A stretch of DNA of 64,000 nt from Xanthocytophaga flava (GCA_030068525.1 JASJOS010000006.1:310001-374000), one strand, 5' to 3'. Counted from the stretch's first letter, positions 45,667-57,671 are shown. The notes: a model not told the origin generated them from the letters alone. Program-made: numbers and translations.

Positions 45667-46824
45667 ATGAAAGCTATATATTTATTTCTAAGCTTGTGTT
45701 TGACGTCAATGGTTTTATTTGCCCAATCTAAGAGTAAATCACGTTCAGGGGCTTTAACACAGAGCAAGGTCATCACTATACCTATGCAGGCAGATCGCTG
45801 GGAGTTTGCACCTCAGAAGGCAGAGTTTATGACCTATAAAAATGTGCAAGGCATGAAGTTACTGCCTAAATCCGGACCTGTTGTATTGAAAGACTTTATA
45901 TTCTCAGACGGAACTATTGAGTTTGATGTCGAGCAAACCGAATCCACCTTTGTGGGTGTATATTTCCGATGGCAGAATGCTATGGAATCTGAATTTGTAT
46001 ACTTACGGGCACAAAGAGTCAATAACCCCAAAGCAATAGATGCTATACAATATGCACCAATTATTGGGGGAGTAAACATGTGGGATATGCTACCTCTTTT
46101 TCAGGCCCCAGCCTTGATCAAAGACAAAGAGTGGAATCACATTAAACTGGTCGTTTCAGAGTTACAAATGAGAGTGTATGTAAATAACAATGCTCACTCT
46201 ACACTTGAAATACCTCGTCTGGAAGGAAATACCAAACAGGGAGCTATTGCCTTTGAAGGCCCCGCTGTTTATGCCAACCTTGTTGTAAAGCCTGGACAAA
46301 TTGAAGGGTTATCAACTACAGAAGGTATTGATCTGACCAATCATGATTCCCGATATATTCGTTCCTGGGCCGTTACAAAACCTGATTCTCTTCCAATGGG
46401 AAGGGAATTACTTAATGTAAAGGCATTTCCTACAAAAGAGACCTCCTGGGAATCTATACAATCCGAAAGACAGGGTTTAGTAAATCTGACCCGTATGTAT
46501 GGAAAGAGTGACTCTAGAAGATATGTATGGTTAAAAACTACCATTAAGGCAAAGTCAGATCTGATTCGGCAAGTGAGAATGGGCTTCAGTGATGAAGTTT
46601 GGGTAATGTTGAATGGCAATCCGGTATATGTAGATAAAAATCTGTATGGCGCCATCCTGATGAAACCTCCCTTTGGCAGATGCTCTATTGAGAATACATC
46701 TTTCACTTTACCTCTAAAGGCTGGTGACAATGAATTGCTTATTGGTGTTGCCAATAGCTTTTATGGATGGGGAGTTATTGCCCGCTTTGACAATCTGGAC
46801 GATATAGAACTGGCTGAAAAATAG
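45667..46824 (+). CDS. Secreted LamG/jellyroll protein
   Basis: 385 residues with a signal peptide (MKAIYLFLSLCLTSMVLFAQ). The middle has a concanavalin-like jellyroll (FVGVYFRWQNAMESEFVYLRAQ, WNHIKLVVSELQMRVYVNNN, GAIAFEGPAVYANLVV), and the C-terminal third (VWLKTTIKAKSDLIRQVRMGFSDEVWVMLNGNPVYV) resembles a second carbohydrate-binding-like sandwich. No catalytic residues identified. Terminator-like hairpin 7 bases after the stop. Confidence 0.65.
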   Translation: MKAIYLFLSLCLTSMVLFAQSKSKSRSGALTQSKVITIPMQADRWEFAPQKAEFMTYKNVQGMKLLPKSGPVVLKDFIFSDGTIEFDVEQTESTFVGVYFRWQNAMESEFVYLRAQRVNNPKAIDAIQYAPIIGGVNMWDMLPLFQAPALIKDKEWNHIKLVVSELQMRVYVNNNAHSTLEIPRLEGNTKQGAIAFEGPAVYANLVVKPGQIEGLSTTEGIDLTNHDSRYIRSWAVTKPDSLPMGRELLNVKAFPTKETSWESIQSERQGLVNLTRMYGKSDSRRYVWLKTTIKAKSDLIRQVRMGFSDEVWVMLNGNPVYVDKNLYGAILMKPPFGRCSIENTSFTLPLKAGDNELLIGVANSFYGWGVIARFDNLDDIELAEK

Positions 46825-46831
46825 TTTGATT

Positions 46832-46866
46832 CAGAGGCAGTTGTTATATGCTGCCTCTGGATAGTT
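46832..46866 (+). terminator. Terminator after the jellyroll protein
   Basis: CAGAGGCAG (46832-46840) and CTGCCTCTG (46851-46859) pair perfectly, 10-base loop, followed by GATAGTTTTCTT. Moderate T-run. Confidence 0.6.
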
Positions 46867-46910
46867 TTCTTACTTGTTGACAGGAATGGTAATGCCTCTA
46901 AACAAGAAAT

Positions 46911-48638
46911 TTATTTTTCAAACCGGACATTTCGAAAATCGTCAGCACCTATAACAAAATGATCTATTCGATCTTTTTCTTTTCCTCCAAACTGAAAGAT
47001 TGCTTGGTTATCAGGTGCATAAAAAGTATGTGTTCCAATGGGAATGGTTTTGATGTGAATAATACCCTTAAAGGTGACGATCAAATTTTGCTTTTTGACT
47101 TTTACCTTCATTCGGCTATGTGTCTCTTTATTGGTGTAGCTACCTGTATATTTCCTTAGTTCAGCCGTTTGCAGAATAGGAGAGGGATTCATTCGAAAGT
47201 GGGTAGTATCATTTTTGAATTTTTGGTGGAGTAAGACTTCTCCATTTTCCAAATGAGAGAACCAGATTTGAAGGTACAAATCAGGATCTCCAACTTTTGC
47301 CACAAAATGATTATTTCCAATAGCCATTAATTCGTGTAGGGACTTATTGGGTCTGAATGCCAGATATACTTTTTCATCTTTTATCAGAATCTGTCTGAAT
47401 CGATAGCGATTTTTCTTACTGATGCCTTCATAGTTACTGAGTTTATCTTTAAAGAAGTTTTTATCGATAGAAAGAAATTGATAAGGTTTTCTAACTGTAT
47501 CTGTAGGTTGAGATTGGATGTTGAGCATCAGATCTGCCAGAGCAAAGGCTTTTCTTTCTGTATCATCATAACGGGAACTATTTGCCAGGCAAATAATGCT
47601 TAGGTGTTTGTCTGGAAAACGTACCAGCGAAGATGTATATCTGTAATCATCACCTCCATGGCCAATTGCAGTATTATTGTGATACGAATGGATATTTAAT
47701 CCAAATGCATAATGAATGGTATCGCCATTATTGAGTATGTAAGGAGTTTGCATGGTTGATATAAGAGTTGGATCTTTTTGGCCTAGTTGATTATGCCAAA
47801 AGTTTTCATTCCATAAGATCAGATCATCAACTGTCGTGATTAGATTGTGATCACCTACTATACCCCCATCTATAGGTGATTTTCGCTTGAATTTTGTCGG
47901 ATGTTTACGTCTGGGTTGATAGGGAACAGCTCGTGTGGATGGTTCGCCAGATACTACATCATTAAAGAACGTATGATTCATCTGAAGAGGTTTGAAAATA
48001 TACTGATCTGCAAATAATCGTAATGACATTCCACTAATCCTGTGTACAATCTCACCCAGTAATACATAGTTTATATTAGTATAGGCATGTTCATCGCCAG
48101 GCTTAAAATTCAGATCCTGTTGATTTGACATCAGAGAAAGCATGTTAGCTGTAGTATTGTATTTTTTTCGAATGTTTCCTTTCAGATTTATTTTGCCTGA
48201 TAAAACCGCCAGTACATATGCTTCCCGTAAACCACTCGTATGTGTGAGCAAATGTCTGACAGTCACTTTCTCTTTCAACTTAAATTCAGGAAAGAATTTG
48301 CGAATATCATCGTCAAAAGAGAGTTTACCTTCTTCTTCCAACAGAGCTATACACATGGCGGTAAACTGTTTGGCTACAGAGGCTACATTAAATGTGGTTT
48401 GAGGTGTATTGGGAAGATGCCGTTGGATATTTGCCATACCATATCCTTTGAGTAATAGCACCTTTCCTTCTAAAACTACTGCAACCGAACCACCAGGGCA
48501 ATCTGATTTATTCCAGTCAGAAAAAATAGAATCAACTCTATGTTCCGTAGTTTGGAACGTAAATGAAAATGTATTTTGAGAAATACAAGGGCATGAAGCG
48601 GCCAGAAACAAGAGCAAGAATAAGAGAGCTTTTTTCAT
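46911..48638 (-). CDS. Secreted serine hydrolase (beta-lactamase/PBP4-like fold)
   Basis: 575 residues from the ATG at 48638, which puts the signal peptide (MKKALLFLLLFLAASCPCISQ) first; the TTG at 48677 is rejected. SxxK is SVAKQF, YxN is YTNINY, and the KTG-like HGGDDYRY follows; the last 180 residues are a beta-rich tail (RYRFRQILIKDEKVYLAFRP). Peptidase or esterase activity on D-amino-acid or ester substrates is likely. Contrast the truncated relative at 41298-41767. Confidence 0.88.
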   Translation of the reverse strand: MKKALLFLLLFLAASCPCISQNTFSFTFQTTEHRVDSIFSDWNKSDCPGGSVAVVLEGKVLLLKGYGMANIQRHLPNTPQTTFNVASVAKQFTAMCIALLEEEGKLSFDDDIRKFFPEFKLKEKVTVRHLLTHTSGLREAYVLAVLSGKINLKGNIRKKYNTTANMLSLMSNQQDLNFKPGDEHAYTNINYVLLGEIVHRISGMSLRLFADQYIFKPLQMNHTFFNDVVSGEPSTRAVPYQPRRKHPTKFKRKSPIDGGIVGDHNLITTVDDLILWNENFWHNQLGQKDPTLISTMQTPYILNNGDTIHYAFGLNIHSYHNNTAIGHGGDDYRYTSSLVRFPDKHLSIICLANSSRYDDTERKAFALADLMLNIQSQPTDTVRKPYQFLSIDKNFFKDKLSNYEGISKKNRYRFRQILIKDEKVYLAFRPNKSLHELMAIGNNHFVAKVGDPDLYLQIWFSHLENGEVLLHQKFKNDTTHFRMNPSPILQTAELRKYTGSYTNKETHSRMKVKVKKQNLIVTFKGIIHIKTIPIGTHTFYAPDNQAIFQFGGKEKDRIDHFVIGADDFRNVRFEK

Positions 48639-48702
48639 TCGTTTTTTTGAGCGAAACAATAGAAACTCTCTTTTCAAATCTTCTCAAAACTGGTTTTGAG
48701 AG

Positions 48703-49824
48703 TTAATTTTTAACTTTTCTGCTTTCAGATTGTATAAACTCCTTAGGTGTCATTTGCGTCAAAAGTTTGAAAACACGTTGAAACGTTGCCTGAGAGCTAA
48801 ATCCACAATCCAGGGCGATTCCTGAAATAGTCATGTGTTGATTTTCGCTAGCCAACAGGCGTTGTTTAACTTCATTAACACGATACTCATTTACAAACTC
48901 ACTAAAGCCTTTCTGTAAATGTTGATTGAGAATAGATGAAACTTGTCTTGAATTTAGGGAAATATGATCTGCTAATTTTGCTACGGTGAGATCTGGGTCG
49001 AGATAAAGTTTTTCGCTTTCCATAGCTTCCTGCATTTTTTGTACACAAACAGCAATTTCATCAGGTGTTAATGTGTCCAGAGAAGAGGAACCTGCTTTGA
49101 CGGTTTCTACATACACCATTTGGGTACGATGATACCCTGCAAAACTGATCCAATAAATGAGAATGACTAGTAAGACTTCTGAAGGATAATAATGGTTATC
49201 ATTGAAGGTTGGCCATACAAATGGTGAGATCACCGTTGCTATCCAAACAGTACCTAATACAAACATTGTTAAAACCAACAGTTTTATCCATTGATATGCA
49301 GTAGGTAATAAATTAGAAGAATCTTTCTGGCGAATTAGTTTGACCGTATATAAAAGGTATATCCAGAATAGTACTACACTTAAAGGTTCTGCGACAGTTG
49401 CCTGCCAATGATCAATTTTCTGAGCAGAAATACTTGGGTAAATCAATTGTGACTTCTCCAAAATAAAATAGAGTATGAGAAGACAACGGAGGCCAAATTG
49501 TATCAGTACAGGAGCATAATACCAGATAATAGGTTGTGGTATTTTTTGTTGAGGATAAAAGATTGCATAAACATACAGATACAAGCTGGGACCAAGAGCA
49601 AATATCAGTGTGAAAGGAAAAAGGGCAAAAAAGTAAGAATTTATACCTGAACTCCAGTTGAATGTTTCAAAACCGTTGTATACAAGCACCGCTACAAATA
49701 TTCCCAACGATATGCTTTTTAATCTGTTTTCGTCTTTTGAAAAAAACAAAATAATACTTACTAACAATCCCTGTATAGCACCGAATAAAATAAGTAAATT
49801 GATAAGGCTTAGATTTAATGACAT
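48703..49824 (-). CDS. Membrane-anchored AraC family regulator
   Basis: 373 residues. Seven predicted membrane helices (residues about 5-235) precede a C-terminal AraC double helix-turn-helix (about 268-373, LTVAKLADHISLNSRQVSSILNQH and CGFSSQATFQRVFKLLTQMTPKEF). A 7TM-linked AraC regulator is common in Bacteroidota and would respond to an envelope signal. It lies 64 bases upstream of the serine hydrolase on the same strand and may control it; that is inference. Confidence 0.85.
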   Translation of the reverse strand: MSLNLSLINLLILFGAIQGLLVSIILFFSKDENRLKSISLGIFVAVLVYNGFETFNWSSGINSYFFALFPFTLIFALGPSLYLYVYAIFYPQQKIPQPIIWYYAPVLIQFGLRCLLILYFILEKSQLIYPSISAQKIDHWQATVAEPLSVVLFWIYLLYTVKLIRQKDSSNLLPTAYQWIKLLVLTMFVLGTVWIATVISPFVWPTFNDNHYYPSEVLLVILIYWISFAGYHRTQMVYVETVKAGSSSLDTLTPDEIAVCVQKMQEAMESEKLYLDPDLTVAKLADHISLNSRQVSSILNQHLQKGFSEFVNEYRVNEVKQRLLASENQHMTISGIALDCGFSSQATFQRVFKLLTQMTPKEFIQSESRKVKN

Positions 49825-49943
49825 AACTATGCTGGTTATCAGTCAAAAGGAGCGGAAAATATTGTGCTGGTTAAGTAAAAATACGTAACTTGAATCAGAA
49901 CCGAAAACTTACATTTTTCCAAACTCACTATAACTCTAATTCT

Positions 49944-50987
49944 ATGAAAACGGTGACCCGACGCGAGTTTATACGAGTTTCTTCTGGAGTCCTTAGTGGA
50001 TTACTAATTACTCCATCTACTGCTCTCTCCTTCCAACGGATACCTCCCAGAATTCAGTGTGTGACAACCAGCAAAGAGGCATCTTTTATGGGTGTATCAC
50101 TCATTCATGAGCATATCCTGGTAGATTTTATAGGAGCAGATAAGTATAATCCAAATCGGTGGTACAGGGATCAGGTTTTAAAGAAAGTGTTACCTTATTT
50201 GCAGGAAGTAAAAGCTTTGGGGTGTCAGACTATTGTAGACTGTACACCCGCTTATTTGGGAAGAGATCCTCTTTTGTTAAAGTTAGTCTCACAGGCAACA
50301 GGAATACAGATTATCACCAATACAGGATATTATGGTGCCAGACAGAATAAATTTCTGCCAGCTTTTGCATTTACAGAAAGTGCAGACCAACTGGCAAGCC
50401 GATGGGTGAGAGAATTTAAACGGGGAATTGATGATACAGGAATTAAACCTGGTTTTATAAAGATAGGAGTAGACCCAGAACCCTTATCACCTATCCATCA
50501 GAAGTTGGTACAAGCTGCGGCACGGACACATTTAAAAACAGGAATGGTTATCGCTTCTCATACAGGACCTGCCATACCCGCTTTTGAGCAGATGGAAATA
50601 TTACGGAATGAGGGGGTACATCCACAGGCATTTATCTGGGTACATGCACAATCTGAACCTGAAAAAGAAAAGTATGTAGAAGCCGTGAATGAAGGAGCGT
50701 GGGTGAGTCTGGATGGATTAAGTGACCAGAATGTGGATGAGTATCTGCAATTGCTACTCTTTATGAAAGAAAAACAACTATGGCACAGAACATTGGTTTC
50801 ACACGATGCCGGATGGTATCACCCTGGAGAGCCAAAAGGAGGAGAGTTTCGACCATTTACTACCATTCACAAAAAATTGCTTCCCCTGATGGCACAAAAT
50901 GGTTTTACACAAGGTGAAATAGATCAGCTTCTCAAAGTTAATCCGGCTAATGCATTTGCTATTCGTGTAAAACCTTTGGTCAAATAA
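49944..50987 (+). CDS. Phosphotriesterase-like amidohydrolase, Tat-exported
   Basis: 347 residues from the ATG at 49944 (MKTVTRREFIRVSSGVLSG). The twin-arginine motif RREFIRV indicates Tat export; the upstream TTG at 49890 is rejected. The metal site HEHILVDF, the lysine region KIGVDPEP, IASHTGPA and SHDAGWY give the binuclear metal-binding pattern of PTE/lactonase amidohydrolases. Substrate may be a lactone or phosphotriester; not decidable. A terminator follows immediately. Confidence 0.88.
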   Translation: MKTVTRREFIRVSSGVLSGLLITPSTALSFQRIPPRIQCVTTSKEASFMGVSLIHEHILVDFIGADKYNPNRWYRDQVLKKVLPYLQEVKALGCQTIVDCTPAYLGRDPLLLKLVSQATGIQIITNTGYYGARQNKFLPAFAFTESADQLASRWVREFKRGIDDTGIKPGFIKIGVDPEPLSPIHQKLVQAAARTHLKTGMVIASHTGPAIPAFEQMEILRNEGVHPQAFIWVHAQSEPEKEKYVEAVNEGAWVSLDGLSDQNVDEYLQLLLFMKEKQLWHRTLVSHDAGWYHPGEPKGGEFRPFTTIHKKLLPLMAQNGFTQGEIDQLLKVNPANAFAIRVKPLVK

Positions 50988-51015
50988 AAGGCAAATGGAC
51001 TCATTTGTCTTTTTT
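50986..51015 (+). terminator. Terminator after the phosphotriesterase-like gene
   Basis: AAAAGGCAAATG (50986-50997) pairs with CATTTGTCTTTT (51002-51013), one G-T pair, 4-base loop, then TTTTT. It overlaps the 3' end of the VOC gene on the other strand. Confidence 0.7.
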
Positions 51016-52020
51016 ATTGCCACTCATTGTTTCTGAAGGTTGATTAATATAAACAGTGCGAGGTCCTTCTCTTCCGTCTTCAGCATACATCTCACAATAG
51101 ATTCCTTCAGGCGAATGTGTAATAGCTGTTATATAAGGAGTAGGCTTATTACGATAAATTAACCGGGAAGGACGTAGGTTAAATTCATAACCTTTGATAG
51201 CTGCAGACTGATATGCAGGTTGAGGGTCTTTGTATAGAAATCCTATCTGTTCTATTCCTGGCCTGAACTGCATAGTATCCATTCTATGAACTGTGCTTGA
51301 CGGAATATTTAATGCTTCCGGAACTGCCATAATGAGAATATGATCTCCAACTTTCATTTTGCAATAAAGATTGTTTCTCTTTAAAATTTCGCCATTATAC
51401 ACATCCTTGAAAAAGTTTATATTTTTTTCCAGATTCTCAACCAACAACATCACATGGTCAATACCATATAAAGTTTCCTGTGATCGCTCCCGATTACGTT
51501 GTATAATAACAATACGGGTGTATTCTGGCCCCCATATCATTGCAGCTTTGGAGGATTCTCCCGGAATATCGACTTCTGTAGATATGACTTTTATACCTTG
51601 TGCTTCCAGTGACTTCAGTGAATATTTAATACTTTCTGTACGTAAGGCAAGCCAATGTACACCATAAGTAGGTGGTGTTTTTGCTGAGACTTTTACTGAT
51701 GTTCGTTTCCAGCGGATAGGATCTTCCTGCATATACATACCCTGATAAGGCCCACGAGGTGAAATAGCTATAGAGGCTTGTTCTGGTCTTACTTCAAGAT
51801 AGTCGATAAACGAAAGGGGATTTTTGTCTGGTCTTGCCAATGGCTTTGCCTGAAAGTGCTTGACAAAAAAATCTTTGGCTGCTTTAGGATCATTCACAAA
51901 ATAGTGAATATTATCCAGCATGATTGGATGTGTTTCCTGTTGATCTGTGGGTATAAAGGCACAGCAAATCAGTGTAAACACAGATAGCACGCCCAGCTGA
52001 TAAAGTCTTGGCAAAGACAT
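51001..52020 (-). CDS. Secreted VOC (glyoxalase-fold) protein with two modules
   Basis: 339 residues. N-terminal signal-like helix (LYQLGVLSVFTLICCAFI), then two VOC modules: MLDNIHYFVNDPKAAKDFFVKHFQA (about 33-57) and IDHVMLLVENLEKNINFFKDVYNG (about 184-207). VOC enzymes use a divalent metal for dioxygenase or isomerase reactions; the residues are not assigned here. Secretion is unusual for the fold but consistent with the Bacteroidota family. Ends convergent with the PTE gene. Confidence 0.82.
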   Translation of the reverse strand: MSLPRLYQLGVLSVFTLICCAFIPTDQQETHPIMLDNIHYFVNDPKAAKDFFVKHFQAKPLARPDKNPLSFIDYLEVRPEQASIAISPRGPYQGMYMQEDPIRWKRTSVKVSAKTPPTYGVHWLALRTESIKYSLKSLEAQGIKVISTEVDIPGESSKAAMIWGPEYTRIVIIQRNRERSQETLYGIDHVMLLVENLEKNINFFKDVYNGEILKRNNLYCKMKVGDHILIMAVPEALNIPSSTVHRMDTMQFRPGIEQIGFLYKDPQPAYQSAAIKGYEFNLRPSRLIYRNKPTPYITAITHSPEGIYCEMYAEDGREGPRTVYINQPSETMSGNKKDK

Positions 52021-52181
52021 AACGCAATGTCAGAGGTAGAAGTGGATAATATTTACCAGATAATTTAAAAGTATAGATTAGTCCAATATAATGCTAATGT
52101 AATAAATATTCATAAAAGTGTATACTGAACACTTCTTTTAATTTCTTTTATTGGTAGTAAATCCGAAATTTGGTAAACAAA

Positions 52182-52208
52182 AAAAGCCTCTTTGGAAAAG
52201 AGGCTTTT
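52182..52208 (-). terminator. Terminator downstream of the Gfo/Idh/MocA gene
   Basis: AAAAGCCTCTTT (52182-52193) pairs with AAAGAGGCTTTT (52197-52208). On the minus strand it is followed by TTTTTTTGTTT. Lies 26 bases after the stop at 52235. The remaining part of 52021-52234 is featureless AT-rich DNA. Confidence 0.8.
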
Positions 52209-52234
52209 CATCTGGAAATATATAACGTATTGGT

Positions 52235-53578
52235 TTATAGTTCGAAACCAGAACGATATGTTCTCGTTACATATTGATTTAAATCTGGTGTTCCTGGAAA
52301 CTGCATATTGGCAGAATCCCATGTCAGTTTTTGTCCTGGCATGCGTAAAGCCATTACTCCCAATAACATAGTTTCAGTAAGTGGACCTGCATAATCAAAC
52401 GGACAATTAGCCTTGCCATTTCCTTTACAAGCCTCAGCCCAGTTTCGCTCATGACTCATTCCTACTCGTGGAAAGAGTTGTTTGGGGGCTTTAAAATCCT
52501 GCATTTTTGTAGTTGGCAGCAGACGTGGCTTACTTCCATAGGTATCATGCATAAGTTTTCCCTTGCTCCCTATATAAAGTACACCTCCTCCACGATCTAT
52601 CTTTTCTTCAGGTAAAAGTTCTTTCGGTCTTTCTGGCAACAGTCCACCATCATACCAGGTCAAACGAACTGCTGGCATTTTACCTCTGGCTGCAAAATCA
52701 TAATATACAATAGAGGCTACCGGATAGGTTTGTCCATTAAACTGAGAAGAAGAGGCTTCTACATGTGTGGGTGCTCCCAACCCTAGTGCCCATACCGGGT
52801 GATCTATCAGGTGAGCTCCCATATCACCTAATGCGCCAACACCATAATCAACCCATCCTCTCCATTTGAATGGATGGTAGGCTGGATTGTAGGTTCGTGG
52901 TTGAGCTGGTCCTAAAAACAGATCCCAATCCAATGTAAGAGGAGTGGCAGGAGCATCTGTAGGGAATGCAATACCTTGTGGCCAGATAGGTCGGTTGGTC
53001 CATACATGAACTTCTGTAACTTTACCAATCATATCTGCAGCAATAATCTCATTAATTAAGCGTGCATCGTCATTGGAGTGACCTTGGTTTCCCATCTGGG
53101 TAACAATTTTGGGCATTGCCTTAGCTAATTTGGCAAGTTCGCGTGCTTCATGCAATGTGTATGTTAATGGTTTCTGCACATACACATGCTTTCCGGCCTT
53201 CATTGCTGCTACTGTTTGAACTGCATGTAAGTGGTCTGGAGTGGCAATTACTACTGCATCTATATCTTTTTGCTGCTCCAGCATTTTGCGATAATCCTTA
53301 TGACGTTTAGCATTAGGGTAGGTTTCGTATGTTTTGGCTGCATACGCATCATCTACATCACATAATGCTACAATATTTTCGGTAGGTGCCAGATTGCGCA
53401 AATTAGCAGCCCCCATACCCCCTACACCAATCCCGGCAATATTTAATTTATCGGATGGAGGAATAAATCCTTTTCCTAATACATGCCTGGGTACAATCAT
53501 AAATGAAGATGCTGCTAATGCAGAATTTTTCAAAAACTTTCGTCGGCTGTTTGAGTGATCTGTTCTATTTTTTTTCAT
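52235..53578 (-). CDS. Gfo/Idh/MocA family oxidoreductase, Tat-exported
   Basis: 447 residues. Tat signal ([21 protein letters not shown]), then a Rossmann fold ([19 protein letters not shown]) and the family signature [21 protein letters not shown] with the active-site Lys. The C-terminal alpha/beta domain follows. NAD(P)-dependent oxidation or reduction of sugars in the periplasm is likely for this secreted group; the substrate is unknown. It has its own terminator. Confidence 0.92.
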   Translation of the reverse strand: MKKNRTDHSNSRRKFLKNSALAASSFMIVPRHVLGKGFIPPSDKLNIAGIGVGGMGAANLRNLAPTENIVALCDVDDAYAAKTYETYPNAKRHKDYRKMLEQQKDIDAVVIATPDHLHAVQTVAAMKAGKHVYVQKPLTYTLHEARELAKLAKAMPKIVTQMGNQGHSNDDARLINEIIAADMIGKVTEVHVWTNRPIWPQGIAFPTDAPATPLTLDWDLFLGPAQPRTYNPAYHPFKWRGWVDYGVGALGDMGAHLIDHPVWALGLGAPTHVEASSSQFNGQTYPVASIVYYDFAARGKMPAVRLTWYDGGLLPERPKELLPEEKIDRGGGVLYIGSKGKLMHDTYGSKPRLLPTTKMQDFKAPKQLFPRVGMSHERNWAEACKGNGKANCPFDYAGPLTETMLLGVMALRMPGQKLTWDSANMQFPGTPDLNQYVTRTYRSGFEL

Positions 53579-53882
53579 GAGTAAATGGAAGGGAGATAAA
53601 CGTATGAATAGAAAAGTAATTAAACCAGTAAACCAATAGAAGATATACTAATTAGTTTTACCTTATTTTGTCTTTGAAAAGTAAAAATATTTCACATTTT
53701 AATCAATATTGTTAAAAAAATATTTCTATTTAATAATCTATCGGTTATACTTGGCAGATATATTGTTTGAGATTTCTTCCAAAGAAAATGATTACTTTTC
53801 GGGCAAAACTCCTACTGTATATACAATCTGGCAATACAATCCATTAAAGCCACTGTTTTTAAATCCATAGTAGTTTTTTCTT
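53579..53882. other. Divergent intergenic region, no gene
   Basis: 304 bases between two divergent starts. Very AT-rich; AAAAATATTTC occurs twice 33 bases apart (53683-53693 and 53716-53726). I see no ORF, terminator or clear -7 box. It must hold both promoters. Confidence 0.5.
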
Positions 53883-54818
53883 ATGAAGAAAATTATACAT
53901 TATCTTCTTACACATATTCGTCGGGATTTTACGCTAAAAACATATGGATTAGTTACCTTGTTTCTGATAGTGAGTGTTTCGTTTAATTATTATGTGGATT
54001 TAGAAGACAGTATAATTGACAGTTATGTGGGAAGACCACAACGTTACTTATGGTATTTTCTTTTGTACAGCTTTTCCTATTATGGTACTATTGGAATTTT
54101 ACGAATAACCGGACAGTTATCTGAAAAGTCTCTGGATAAAAACTTTTGGGTATATAGTTTATTTGGAATGCTTGTTCTTAGCATAGAACCTGAATTTTCG
54201 TATTCTATTGGTTCATATGTGAGTAAATTGGATAGCAGCTTATATTATTGGAATTACAAACTGGCACATGAATTAGCTCCATTGATATGCACACTGATTC
54301 CATTGGTTCTGTTTTATGCGTATTACCGTCCTCGGCCGGAAACTTTCTATGGCCTCACTTTTCATAAGGTTGATTTGAAACCTTATTTTATTATGTGGTT
54401 GATAATGATACCTCCCATTATCTGGGCCTCTTTTCAACCGGACTTTCTGGCAACCTATCCTACCTATAGATCTCCATTACCAGATGAACAGTTGGGTTTA
54501 CCCAAAGGTATACTTGCATTTATTTATGAACTAGCTTATGGCTCTGCATTTGTGATGACAGAGTTAATTTTCAGAGGTTTTCTGGTGATTGGTATTGCAG
54601 TAATTATTGGGAAGGAAGCAATTTTACCTATGGTTGTTACCTATGCGTTTTTGCATTTTGGTAAACCGTTAGGGGAAACTATCGGAGCTATTTTTGGCGG
54701 GTATATATTAGGAGTTATTGCATTGTATAGTCGTAATATATGGGGTGGGGTAGCTATTCATTTAGGAGTTGCCTGGTTGATGGAAATTGCAGCCTGGATT
54801 CAGAAAGGATTGAAATAA
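53883..54818 (+). CDS. CPBP-family intramembrane protease-like protein
   Basis: 311 residues with about eight membrane helices. The C-terminal part has TELIFRGFLVIG and AFLHFGKPLGETIGAIFGG, the CPBP/ABI pattern (E-x-x-FRG and a following His). The usual first Glu pair EE is replaced by TE, so one of the two glutamates is missing and proteolytic activity is uncertain. Terminal helices follow. Role unknown; CPBP proteins act in prenyl-protein processing or immunity. Confidence 0.78.
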   Translation: MKKIIHYLLTHIRRDFTLKTYGLVTLFLIVSVSFNYYVDLEDSIIDSYVGRPQRYLWYFLLYSFSYYGTIGILRITGQLSEKSLDKNFWVYSLFGMLVLSIEPEFSYSIGSYVSKLDSSLYYWNYKLAHELAPLICTLIPLVLFYAYYRPRPETFYGLTFHKVDLKPYFIMWLIMIPPIIWASFQPDFLATYPTYRSPLPDEQLGLPKGILAFIYELAYGSAFVMTELIFRGFLVIGIAVIIGKEAILPMVVTYAFLHFGKPLGETIGAIFGGYILGVIALYSRNIWGGVAIHLGVAWLMEIAAWIQKGLK

Positions 54819-54850
54819 AGCCTGTTTAAATAGGAAAAGTAACAGGCTTT
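54817..54850. terminator. Bidirectional terminator between CPBP and glpK
   Basis: AAAGCCTGTT (54817-54826) and AACAGGCTTT (54841-54850) pair perfectly, 14-base loop. T-rich on the minus strand (TTTATTTC) and CTCTTACTTTTT on the plus. Confidence 0.65.
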
Positions 54851-54862
54851 CTCTTACTTTTT

Positions 54863-56638
<1,776 letters not shown>

Positions 56639-57631
56639 ATGAAAGTTGCTTTTTTTAGTGCAAAGCCTTATGAGAAATCGTTTTTTGAGGAGGCCAATCA
56701 TTCCCACCAGTATAGCTTGAACTATCTGGATATCCCATTAAACGTTCATACAGCTAATCTGGCCAAAGGAGCAGATGTTGTTTGTATTTTTGTAAATGAC
56801 AAAGCAGATGCCAAGGTTATTAAAGTTCTTGCACAAAATGGTATACAATTAATTGCTTTACGCTGTGCAGGGTATAATAATGTAGATTTGTCTGCATGTA
56901 GAGAAGAAGGTATACAGGTAGTTCGGGTGCCAGCTTATTCTCCTTATTCAGTTGCTGAACACACCATTGCGTTGATATTGACACTTAATCGCAAAACACA
57001 TAGGGCATATAACAGAGTGAAGGAAGGTAATTTTTCATTGGATGGTCTGATGGGTTTTGATCTACATGGAAAAACTGTGGGTATGATAGGACTCGGGAAG
57101 ATTGGATTCATTACCGCACAGATACTCAAAGGATTTGGATGTAGAGTATTGGGATATGACATTGCAGAAGACAAAGAGGCTAAACAAATAGGAGTGGAGT
57201 ATGTTTCCCTGCAAGAGCTTTTGCGGACTTCAGATATTATTTCTCTGCATTGCCCCTTAACTCCACAAACGCATCATATCATCAATAAAGAGACAATTAG
57301 TCAAATGAAGAAAGGCGTCATGATTATCAATACAGGGCGGGGTGCGTTAATTGATGCGAAAGCAGCCATTCGGGGGCTAAAAAATGAACAAATTGGGTAT
57401 ATGGGTCTTGACGTATATGAGGAAGAGGCAGATCTGTTTTTTGAAGACTTATCAGAAAAGGTGATTAAAGACGATGTTTTTATGAGATTATTGACATTTC
57501 CTAATGTACTTATTACCGGGCACCAGGCTTTTTTTACGCAAAATGCGATGCATAATATTGCAGAGACAACTTTGCAGAATATTCATGAGTATGAGCAAAA
57601 GCTTCCTTTGACTAATCAGGTAAAAGTTTGA
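56639..57631 (+). CDS. ldhA: D-lactate dehydrogenase / 2-hydroxyacid dehydrogenase
   Basis: 330 residues. D-isomer 2-hydroxyacid dehydrogenase fold: LRCAGYNNVDL, NAD-binding GMIGLGKIG, HCPLTPQTHHIINKET and INTGRGALIDAKA; the catalytic His is in ITGHQAFFTQNAM. The N-terminus MKVAFFSAKPYEKSFFEE and length are those of LdhA, a fermentative D-lactate dehydrogenase. Substrate specificity is by family. Ends in a palindrome overlapping the stop codon. Confidence 0.92.
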   Translation: MKVAFFSAKPYEKSFFEEANHSHQYSLNYLDIPLNVHTANLAKGADVVCIFVNDKADAKVIKVLAQNGIQLIALRCAGYNNVDLSACREEGIQVVRVPAYSPYSVAEHTIALILTLNRKTHRAYNRVKEGNFSLDGLMGFDLHGKTVGMIGLGKIGFITAQILKGFGCRVLGYDIAEDKEAKQIGVEYVSLQELLRTSDIISLHCPLTPQTHHIINKETISQMKKGVMIINTGRGALIDAKAAIRGLKNEQIGYMGLDVYEEEADLFFEDLSEKVIKDDVFMRLLTFPNVLITGHQAFFTQNAMHNIAETTLQNIHEYEQKLPLTNQVKV

Positions 57632-57650
57632 GGTACATTGTACCTCAAAC
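57626..57650. terminator. 25-bp palindrome across the ldhA stop
   Basis: GTTTGAGGTACA (57626-57637) and TGTACCTCAAAC (57639-57650) around a single central base. It covers the ldhA stop (57629-57631) and lies 21 bases before the convergent ABC gene's stop. The T-run on the minus strand (TTTTA) and the position suggest a shared terminator. Confidence 0.55.
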
Positions 57651-57671
57651 TCAAATAATAACAGAAAGCAC

